Source: Bacteroidota bacterium (GTDB lineage: Bacteria; Bacteroidota; Ignavibacteria; UBA10030; UBA6906). Taken from it: DNA of 9,817 nucleotides. Below the pieces are notes generated by a model. It saw only the letters and a list, made by a program, of their open reading frames with translations. It searched no databases and was not told where the DNA came from. This document shows positions 1-4,966 of the stretch, piece after piece. Within the stretch, counting starts at the first letter, position 1, and every line of letters starts with the position of its first letter. A program made the translations under genes and the position numbers. The stretch spans positions 10,858 to 20,674 of the forward strand of contig DPLS01000403.1 of the NCBI GenBank assembly GCA_003541875.1, in the 5' to 3' direction.

Positions 1-108
1 ACGTATCGGGTTGAGGTGAATGCGAGCAACTTCGCAAGCGGCGTGTACTTCTACAGGCTGGAAGCAGGGACGTTCGTCCAACAGCGGAAGATGCTTCTCC
101 TCAAGTGA
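1..108 (+). CDS. C-terminal end of a T9SS type A sorting-domain protein (5' truncated by window)
   Basis: The frame is open from base 1 and ends at TGA 106-108, giving the last 35 residues of a larger protein. They contain GVYFYRLEAGTF followed by a basic KMLLLK end, the classic pattern of the type A C-terminal sorting domain (Por secretion tail) that directs proteins through the type IX secretion system of Bacteroidota and relatives. The tail folds as a beta-sandwich end and is normally removed or anchored at the cell surface. The cargo domain lies outside the window, so the function of the mature protein is unknown. The stop overlaps the GTG start of the next gene by four bases. A FlgD-like C-terminal Ig fold is a closely related description of the same tail. 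Confidence 0.82.
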   Translation, partial: TYRVEVNASNFASGVYFYRLEAGTFVQQRKMLLLK

Positions 109-707
109 TTAAGGCGGTGATATTCGACTTCGGCAATGTTATCTGCCGGTTCGATAACAAGATCATTTTCGAGAAAGTGTCTGTCCATACCGGCAAGTCC
201 GTGAGTGAGTTGGAAACGATTGTCTACGGAGCACCAGACCTGATTCTTGGTTACGAACGCGGCACTATCAGTTCGGACGAATTTTACGGCGGGCTCAAGA
301 CAATGTTCGGCCTGCAGATGTCGAAAGCGGAATTCATCCGGGTATACACAGACAAGTTCACGCCGATTGCCGAGACCTTCGACCTCATCAGAAAGCTGAA
401 GGGAAGATACAAGCTTGGGCTTCTCTCGAACACGAGTGAGTGGGATTTTGAGTATGGGATCAGGACGGTCGCGGTCTTCCCGCTGTTCGATTCGATTACT
501 GTTTCGTTTCAGGTTCACGCGCTCAAGCCTGACAAGAATATCTACCTTGACGCGTTGACCAAGCTTGATGTGCATCCTCATGAATGTGTCTACATTGATG
601 ACATCGAGGGGTTTGCTGAGGCTGCTCGGGAGCTTGGGATACATGCCGTTCATTACCGCTCACCAGAACAACTCGAAGAGTCACTGAAAGAGACGCTATT
701 GTCTTAG
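105..707 (+). CDS. HAD superfamily hydrolase (HAD-IA, YihX-like phosphatase)
   Basis: This 200-residue protein carries all four HAD motifs in order: motif I with nucleophile Asp8 in FDFGNVI, motif II Ser108-Asn109-Thr110 in LLSNTS, motif III Lys141 in LKPDK, and motif IV Asp165-Asp166 in YIDDIEGF. A helical cap of the C1 type lies between motifs I and II (about residues 15-85). The usual second Asp of motif I is Gly10, as in the YihX-like subgroup whose E. coli member dephosphorylates glucose-1-phosphate. Cytosolic sugar-phosphate or related phosphomonoesterase activity is therefore likely, but the substrate cannot be read from sequence. The GTG start overlaps the previous stop (GTGA, 105-108), suggesting translational coupling. 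No in-frame alternative would keep the Asp8 strand. A haloacid dehalogenase proper is less likely. Confidence 0.93.
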   Translation: MIKAVIFDFGNVICRFDNKIIFEKVSVHTGKSVSELETIVYGAPDLILGYERGTISSDEFYGGLKTMFGLQMSKAEFIRVYTDKFTPIAETFDLIRKLKGRYKLGLLSNTSEWDFEYGIRTVAVFPLFDSITVSFQVHALKPDKNIYLDALTKLDVHPHECVYIDDIEGFAEAARELGIHAVHYRSPEQLEESLKETLLS

Positions 708-747
708 GACCGGCTCACGGTGTGGCCAATGTGAAGTCTGAACAGAG

Positions 748-969
748 ATGCCCAGGGATCGAATCAAATCGAGACTCCGTAAGTCAGGTGAGAAGCGGAG
801 GAAGCAGGTCAGCATCGGGTCGCTCCCCGCGTTCTGTGACTACACGTGCACTCATGCGATCTTTCCTCCTGCAGACGCAGTGGGAGCCTGCAGACGGGAG
901 ATAGGCGTGCATTGTACTCTCCTTGATCGCTATAACAACAAGAATGCAAAATGCATAGCAAAGAGCTAG
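748..969 (+). CDS. Small cysteine-rich basic protein, hypothetical
   Basis: This 73-residue ORF starts at the first ATG after an in-frame TGA at 739-741. The first 20 residues are strongly basic (RIKSRLRKSGEKRRKQ). Five cysteines follow at 30, 34, 48, 56 and 69, in the patterns CDYTC, GACRR, VHC and NAKC. The cysteine spacing, the internal DAVGACRRE segment and the YNNKNAKC end look like a conserved small metal-binding or zinc-ribbon-like domain rather than random translation. I have an impression of similar small uncharacterised proteins in related bacteria but cannot name a family. No good Shine-Dalgarno is visible; only GAG touches the ATG. Overlapping ORFs in other frames and on the opposite strand (to 1204) have no recognisable features. 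It may form a monocistron after the HAD gene, 40 bases away. Confidence 0.55.
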   Translation: MPRDRIKSRLRKSGEKRRKQVSIGSLPAFCDYTCTHAIFPPADAVGACRREIGVHCTLLDRYNNKNAKCIAKS

Positions 970-1114
970 CCAGCATGCTGTTCCCTATTTGCGAAGGAAA
1001 GCAACCCGTTGAGTATTTGCATTTCAATGAGTCGTTTCTTATGTTCGATTTGAATTTGCGGGGAGTTTGCCGAGCCATCAAGGGCACGTTGTCATCGGCT
1101 GTGGATGAGAGCCC

Positions 1115-1140
1115 CCGCTTCAGGTGCGTTCGCCAAGCGG
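1115..1140 (+). other. Potential RNA hairpin in the 970-1222 segment
   Basis: CCGCTT (1115-1120) pairs perfectly with AAGCGG (1135-1140). Inside it, after a two-base CA bulge, GGTG (1123-1126) pairs with CGCC (1131-1134), with one G-U pair, closing a CGTT loop. No T-run follows, so it is not a standard intrinsic terminator. It is seen directly in sequence; function is unknown. Confidence 0.4.
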
Positions 1141-1177
1141 AGCGATGCACAGTTTCACCTTCTGTTCTGACAACAAT

Positions 1178-1199
1178 TGCCCCTGGTTGAGACGGGGCA
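1178..1199 (+). other. GC-rich six-bp hairpin upstream of the TPR gene
   Basis: TGCCCC (1178-1183) is the exact reverse complement of GGGGCA (1194-1199), with a ten-base loop. No T-run follows. It lies 23 bases before the next start codon and could be part of a structured 5' leader. Confidence 0.3.
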
Positions 1200-1211
1200 G
1201 CCAAGTCTAAC

Positions 1212-1225
1212 CATCGGAGCCGATG
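1212..1225 (+). promoter_or_regulatory. Palindrome covering the ribosome site and start codon of the TPR gene
   Basis: CATCGG-AG-CCGATG is a perfect six-bp inverted repeat whose right arm ends in the ATG at 1223-1225 and whose centre contains the only nearby Shine-Dalgarno-like GGAG (1216-1219). If formed in mRNA, at least the outer pairs would hide the start codon. The GGAG-to-ATG spacing is only three bases, so initiation may be weak. A regulatory role is inference. Confidence 0.3.
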
Positions 1226-1789
1226 CGCGCCTTTTCGGTTGACGACATACGTCGGTGTTTCTCAACCTCCTCCGACTTCAACGAGATCTTCGATGCATTC
1301 CAGGCCGCGCTCACGCAAAAGCTCAAGGATGTTGAGCCCTATCGCCTTCTTTTCTGGAATCATTCGCTGACGCCGGATGAAGTCCGTTTGTTTGGTGAGA
1401 AACTGGCGGCTGAATACCCCGATCTCGCTTACGATGTATTCCTTTGGCTCGCAGGTGTGTTTGAAGTGACGTACTCATCTGTCGATAACTTCGAACTTGC
1501 CCTGCACTATTACCAGAAAGCCGCAAGTATACAGCCGGGAGAGCCCGACCCGTATCTTGACGCGTGCGATTGTTACGATCCCGACCTCAACATTCCTCCG
1601 CTTGCCAGCCTGATCGATTTCGTCAAGAAAGGGGCTGAGCGTGCTGCAAATCCTATTCCTCTCTACAAACGTCTCGCTTACCTGTACGAACTCTCCGGTG
1701 ACACTGAACAGAGCGAGCATTACCGGCGCAGGGCGGAAGACCATCCAGAACAATCAACATCACCGCAGGAACCTGCTGAGCCTGCATGA
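1223..1789 (+). CDS. TPR-like repeat protein, hypothetical
   Basis: This 188-residue protein has no signal peptide or membrane segment and appears almost entirely helical. Residues about 88-106 (FELALHYYQKAASIQP) match the second helix and turn of a tetratricopeptide repeat, and residues about 145-175 (LYKRLAYLYELSGDTEQSE) match another. The segment between (110-142) is probably a degenerate repeat. The last 15 residues are a Pro/Glu-rich disordered tail. TPRs usually mediate protein-protein contacts, so a cytosolic scaffold role is likely, with partner unknown. An in-frame TAA at 1208-1210 limits the start to ATG 1223. The gene ends in ATGA shared with the transporter gene (1786-1789), indicating coupled translation. 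It is the first gene of a four-gene overlapping cluster. No specific family recognised. Confidence 0.82.
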   Translation: MRAFSVDDIRRCFSTSSDFNEIFDAFQAALTQKLKDVEPYRLLFWNHSLTPDEVRLFGEKLAAEYPDLAYDVFLWLAGVFEVTYSSVDNFELALHYYQKAASIQPGEPDPYLDACDCYDPDLNIPPLASLIDFVKKGAERAANPIPLYKRLAYLYELSGDTEQSEHYRRRAEDHPEQSTSPQEPAEPA

Positions 1790-2709
1790 GAGAGTTCAAG
1801 GGCTATCTCATGATATTGGCAGCAGCGATCCTCTGGGGTTGTTCTGCGACGTTGGCAAAGTTACTCCTGAACCAAAACGTCAGCACGATTCTCATTGTGC
1901 AAACGAGGGTCACTTTCTCCGCACTGATACTCTTGGTGTTCTATCTTCTCTTCAAACCGCATATCCTCAGGGTAGGAATTCATGACCTTTGGCGGTTCGC
2001 GTTGCTGGGTGTCCTGGGAGTGGCGGGATCGAACTTCACCTACTACTTCGCGATCAGAGAGAGTACCGTGGCAACTGCAATCACTCTGCAATACACGGCG
2101 CCACTCTTCGTGATGGCAAATACAACATTCCTTGGTGAAGAGAAGTTCAGCACGATCAAGCTGGCCGCCGCCATAGTTTCGCTCGTTGGCTGTTTCCTCG
2201 CCGTCGGTGCATACGACACAAGTGTGTTACGACTTTCGACCGCTGGACTTATAAGCGGCATCGGATCGATGATCAGCTTCTCGTTCTTCACCATTTACAC
2301 TCGGCATGTCCTAAGCCGTCACAATGTCTGGACAACGACTTTCTATGCTCTTGTATTTGCTTCGCTGTTTTGGTTAGTGGTCAATCCGCCATGGAGTATT
2401 GTCGGAGAAAACCCGGTCGGTGAAGTGTGGAAAGGCCTTGTTGTTCTTGCCATCATCTCTATTTTGGTTCCACACTCATTGTACTTCTCGGGGATGCGGT
2501 ACGTTGTGGCTTCACGGGCGATTATCACAAGCACCCTTGAGCCAGTTGTTGCGATGGTGTCGGCGGCAATCTTCCTTGCAGAATTCTTGAATCCGATCCG
2601 GGTTGCCGGTGCAGCGCTGGTGATCGGGGCGATCGCGCTGCTGCAAGTGCAGAAGGAAGAAGGGACGATTCAGAATTTCCATGCAGTTCGGGAATCAGAT
2701 GCTTCGTAG
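1786..2709 (+). CDS. EamA/DMT superfamily transporter
   Basis: This 307-residue integral membrane protein has about ten hydrophobic helices (roughly 7-27, 35-56, 70-86, 93-113, 124-142, 152-171, 182-199, 215-233, 240-263, 270-287) and a short cytoplasmic tail. It is organised as two EamA repeats. Family hallmarks visible are ILWGCSATLAK in helix 1 (residues 15-25), the AITLQYTAPLF stretch (98-108) and STLEPVVA (249-256) in helix 9. The drug/metabolite transporter family includes exporters of amino acids (RhtA, YdcZ-like groups), nucleosides and other metabolites. The substrate cannot be told from sequence. The ATG overlaps the TPR stop, and the 3' end overlaps the methyltransferase start by 11 to 29 bases. 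Linkage to threonine synthase makes amino-acid export a reasonable guess only. Confidence 0.95.
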   Translation: MREFKGYLMILAAAILWGCSATLAKLLLNQNVSTILIVQTRVTFSALILLVFYLLFKPHILRVGIHDLWRFALLGVLGVAGSNFTYYFAIRESTVATAITLQYTAPLFVMANTTFLGEEKFSTIKLAAAIVSLVGCFLAVGAYDTSVLRLSTAGLISGIGSMISFSFFTIYTRHVLSRHNVWTTTFYALVFASLFWLVVNPPWSIVGENPVGEVWKGLVVLAIISILVPHSLYFSGMRYVVASRAIITSTLEPVVAMVSAAIFLAEFLNPIRVAGAALVIGAIALLQVQKEEGTIQNFHAVRESDAS

Positions 2710-3283
2710 CCAACGTCGGATCGATAAAATCAGAAGGGTGTTGGCGCAACGCCAGCCTGATATGACAGTCGTGATGGAGAATATCCACGACCCGCATAAC
2801 GTCAGTGCGATTCTTCGCTCTTGCGATGCTGTGGGGATTCTTCAAGTTGAGCTGTTGTATACGCTTGAGAAGTTTCCGCGTATTGGCAAGAAGAGTTCCT
2901 CAAGCGCGAACAAGTGGCTGGAGAGGCGAAAGCACAAGTCTGTAGATGAGTGTTATGGAGCGCTCCACGGGGAGGGCTTCACAGTTTATGCAACGCATCT
3001 TGGAGAGTCGTCGGTGTCTCTCTATGATCTTGATTTGACGAAAAAGGTGGCACTTGTGTTTGGGAATGAACACCGCGGAGTTTCTGACGAGGCAGCGGCC
3101 AAGGCGGACGGGAATTTTCAAATTCCAATGCTTGGAATGATTCAGAGCCTGAATGTCTCCGTGGCATGTGCCGTAAGTTTGTATGAAGTTCTCCGCCAAC
3201 GACTGGCAACGGGCGACCTGCGTCGCTCCAAGATTTCCGGGAAAGAACTCACGTCTCTCTATGATGACTGGATCAGGCGATAA
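2699..3283 (+). CDS. trmH: tRNA (guanosine-2'-O-)-methyltransferase, TrmH/SpoU family
   Basis: A SPOUT-class RNA ribose methyltransferase of 194 residues from the chosen start. TrmH normally methylates the 2'-OH of G18 in the tRNA D-loop using S-adenosylmethionine in a trefoil-knot fold. Motif 1 is DPHNVSAILRSCDAVG (31-46), with Asn34 and the catalytic Arg40. Motif 2 is LVFGNEHRGVS (119-129). Motif 3 is IPMLGMIQSLNVSVACAVSL (142-161). The beginning (RIDKIRRVLAQRQPDMTVVM) resembles E. coli TrmH, which begins close to this position. That and GGGA at 2690-2693 favour ATG 2699 over the in-frame ATG at 2681. The C-terminus is shorter than in E. coli TrmH but ends normally for compact TrmH proteins. 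It overlaps the transporter by 11 bases and threonine synthase by about 20. Specificity for another 2'-O site is possible. Confidence 0.93.
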   Translation: MLRSQRRIDKIRRVLAQRQPDMTVVMENIHDPHNVSAILRSCDAVGILQVELLYTLEKFPRIGKKSSSSANKWLERRKHKSVDECYGALHGEGFTVYATHLGESSVSLYDLDLTKKVALVFGNEHRGVSDEAAAKADGNFQIPMLGMIQSLNVSVACAVSLYEVLRQRLATGDLRRSKISGKELTSLYDDWIRR

Positions 3284-4478
3284 CAGCTCCTTCATCACTC
3301 ATCTTGAGTGCAGTAGCTGCAACAGGACAGCAGACCATCGAGAGTTACACACGGTCTGTCATGCGTGTGGCAAAACGCTGCTCGCCCGCTACGATCTTGA
3401 CAGCGCGAGAGCGGTTCTTCGTCGTGATACCTTTGCGGCGAGGCCGCGAACGATGTGGCGTTATCAGGAACTCCTCCCTGTCCTCTCGGACTCCAATATC
3501 ATCTCGCTAGGCGAGGGATTCACGCCGATTCTCCCGCTGACGCGGCTTGCCGTTTCACTTGGTTTCGGTCATCTGTTAATGAAGGACGAATCGTTCAACC
3601 CCACTGGTTCGTTCAAAGCACGCGGGTTATCGGCCGCTGTGTCAAAGGCAAAGGAGCTTGACGTGAGGGAGGCCTGCATGCCAACGGCGGGGAATGCCGG
3701 AGCCGCGCTTGCTGCGTATGGAGCGGCAGCAGGGATTTTTCCTCACATCTACATGCCGGATGATACGCCGCGCGTCAACATTGTTGAGTGTCAAGTGTAC
3801 GGTGCTGATGTCCACCTGGTTCGGGGGAACATCAGCGACGCTGCCAAAGCGATGAACGCCGAGCGAGCCGGCACTTCGTGGTTCGACATGTCCACTTTGA
3901 AGGAACCGTATCGGCTGGAAGGAAAGAAGACCTTGGGGTTTGAGATCGTGGAGCAGTTTGGGTGGGGACTTCCCGATGTAATCGTGTATCCAACAGGTGG
4001 CGGCACGGGACTCATTGGCATGTGGAAGGCGTTCGACGAGTTGCAGCAGCTTGGATGGATCGGAGATCAACGACCAAAGATGGTGTCCGTGCAAGCCAAA
4101 GGCTGTGCCCCGATTGTGAAAGCGTTCGAATCGGGCCTGACGGTGTCCGAGTTCTGGAACGACGCTGCCACGATTGCATCCGGTCTGCGAGTTCCAAAGG
4201 CCTTTGCAGATTCGCTCATTCTCAAGGCAATCTACGATAGTGGAGGCTGCGCTCTTGCTGTAGACGATGAAGAAATTGTAAGGGCGATTCGCTTGGTTGC
4301 CAGTACGGAAGGAATCCTGCTCTCTCCTGAGGGTGCATCAACCATTGCCGCTCTCCCGTTGCTGAGAGATCATGGGGTGGTCCAAAGTGAATCTCGGGTA
4401 TTGCTCTTTAATACCGGGTCAGGCCTGAAATACTCCGAGGTGTTGCTTCTTGCGGCGGTGCGGCCAACCTCGATGTGA
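3261..4478 (+). CDS. thrC: Threonine synthase with N-terminal zinc ribbon
   Basis: This PLP-dependent fold type II enzyme (405 residues) converts O-phosphohomoserine and water to threonine and phosphate, the last step of threonine synthesis, in the cytosol. An N-terminal zinc ribbon is visible as CSSC (17-20) and CHAC (33-36). SLGEGFTPI (82-90) and KDESFNPTGSFKARG (108-122) follow, with the PLP-binding lysine at 119. The PLP phosphate-binding loop is PTGGGTG (244-250), and LFNTGSGLKYSE (382-393) closes the fold. The ribbon and length match the short threonine synthase class rather than the longer E. coli type. Two adjacent ATGs (3261, 3264) are possible; both lie inside the trmH 3' end. An upstream ATG at 3183 would add a stretch with no family counterpart. 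Other fold II enzymes (threonine dehydratase, cysteate synthase) fit less well. Confidence 0.94.
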   Translation: MMTGSGDNSSFITHLECSSCNRTADHRELHTVCHACGKTLLARYDLDSARAVLRRDTFAARPRTMWRYQELLPVLSDSNIISLGEGFTPILPLTRLAVSLGFGHLLMKDESFNPTGSFKARGLSAAVSKAKELDVREACMPTAGNAGAALAAYGAAAGIFPHIYMPDDTPRVNIVECQVYGADVHLVRGNISDAAKAMNAERAGTSWFDMSTLKEPYRLEGKKTLGFEIVEQFGWGLPDVIVYPTGGGTGLIGMWKAFDELQQLGWIGDQRPKMVSVQAKGCAPIVKAFESGLTVSEFWNDAATIASGLRVPKAFADSLILKAIYDSGGCALAVDDEEIVRAIRLVASTEGILLSPEGASTIAALPLLRDHGVVQSESRVLLFNTGSGLKYSEVLLLAAVRPTSM

Positions 4479-4507
4479 TGGGTTGTGCCAGCTCGACGGA
4501 TGAGACG

Positions 4508-4536
4508 TTGATTCGTGTTTGAATGTTGTGTATATT
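4508..4536 (+). promoter_or_regulatory. Putative sigma70-like promoter (TTGATT-17-TATATT)
   Basis: TTGATT (4508-4513) and TATATT (4531-4536) are separated by 17 bases, the optimal spacing for a housekeeping sigma70 promoter. It lies 30 bases after the thrC stop and would start transcription near 4543, immediately before the hairpin at 4548-4567 and about 80 bases before the small ORF at 4625. Promoter strings arise by chance; no Bacteroides-type TAnnTTTG element is obvious here. Confidence 0.4.
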
Positions 4537-4547
4537 CGCAGTGCCAT

Positions 4548-4567
4548 CTGAAAGGGAAACCTTTCAG
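4548..4567 (+). other. Perfect 8-bp hairpin with GAAA tetraloop
   Basis: CTGAAAGG (4548-4555) pairs perfectly with CCTTTCAG (4560-4567) around a GAAA loop, a stable GNRA-type tetraloop. One flanking T-G wobble could extend the stem. No T-run follows, so it is not a classical intrinsic terminator, although it could still end the thrC transcript or protect its 3' end. Its position just after a predicted transcription start also fits a 5' stabilising hairpin of the downstream mRNA. Confidence 0.55.
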
Positions 4568-4624
4568 GCAGCAGACCGTATACGTTCGCAACGGTTGGTT
4601 TGTATCATCGAATAGTTGAGCATC

Positions 4625-4789
4625 ATGACATCCCAGGAACCTCAAGCAATCAATTTCCTTCAAGAGAATCTCATTCTCATTGGTGTTGCGTCGATTATCA
4701 TCTTCGGATACCTCGTGCTCCTCATTCGAAAGCGCTGGAAAAGGGGATTCCGACATGACGATGTCCGCAAATCCGATCCTCCCTCCTAA
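4625..4789 (+). CDS. Small single-pass membrane protein, hypothetical
   Basis: This 54-residue ORF begins at ATG 4625 and ends at TAA 4787-4789. The N-terminus is polar (MTSQEPQAINFLQEN), then one hydrophobic helix spans about residues 15-35 (LILIGVASIIIFGYLVLLI), followed by RKRWKR and a charged tail. By the positive-inside rule the N-terminus is periplasmic and the basic tail cytosolic. The composition is that of a genuine small membrane protein rather than a frame shadow. The Shine-Dalgarno is weak (GAG, 4620-4622 region). It sits between thrC and dsbD with 177 bases to the DsbD start. CcmD-like or other tiny redox/cytochrome accessory proteins have this architecture, but no motif supports such a name. 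Confidence 0.55.
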   Translation: MTSQEPQAINFLQENLILIGVASIIIFGYLVLLIRKRWKRGFRHDDVRKSDPPS

Positions 4790-4966
4790 AGCTCCAGGCA
4801 GAGTTCGTCGCCCTGCTTTCTGATTCTATCACTCCATTCTCGCTGCTCATCGCTGACCTCGTTTCATTGCAGTACGGTGATACTCGTTCGCTTGTATCTT
4901 GGGGCACTTTTGGGTACTTTCTACTGTTTTCATGAGCAACCTACCTCGTTGATAACTGGACCTACT
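4790..4966. other. Intergenic region before dsbD
   Basis: These 177 bases hold no supported gene. The dsbD frame is open leftward to 4877 (GTG), but residues before ATG 4967 are not typical signal-peptide sequence. I find no confident promoter here; a TTGCAG at 4867-4872 lacks a well-spaced -10 partner. Confidence 0.4.

Larger units (their letters stand above)
970..1222. other. Gene-poor leader segment with several potential hairpins
   Basis: No convincing gene is seen in these 253 bases. An ORF at 951-1190 is open but has no recognisable family and no clear ribosome site. The segment holds a strong hairpin at 1115-1140, a six-bp stem at 1178-1199 and a palindrome at 1212-1225 over the next start codon. 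It may be the 5' leader of the gene starting at 1223 or a decayed region. Confidence 0.4.

Noticed and set aside
105..140. Missing second Asp in HAD motif I (DFG instead of DxD) as a sign of inactivity
   Set aside because: The DLGNV/DFGNV form is normal in the YihX-like subgroup, so it is not unusual.
51..653. 200-codon minus-strand ORF opposite the HAD gene
   Set aside because: The + strand frame has all four HAD motifs, so the antisense frame is a by-product of codon usage.
951..1190. 79-codon + strand ORF in the segment before the TPR gene
   Set aside because: No recognisable motif, no ribosome site, overlaps the end of the better-supported cysteine-rich ORF, and spans strong hairpins. 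It may be chance.
809..1204. 131-codon minus-strand ORF opposite the cysteine-rich gene and leader
   Set aside because: Low-complexity Arg/Ser/Cys-rich translation without family features; opposite to all other genes and best explained as a shadow frame.
1191..1215. GTCTAAC resembling an integron attC core half-site
   Set aside because: No matching GTTRRRY partner with the right spacing and no integrase or cassette structure, so it is a chance seven-base match.
4877..4966. N-terminal extension of DsbD from GTG 4877
   Set aside because: The extension precedes a good signal peptide and would bury it. ATG 4967 has a ribosome site and gives the normal family start.
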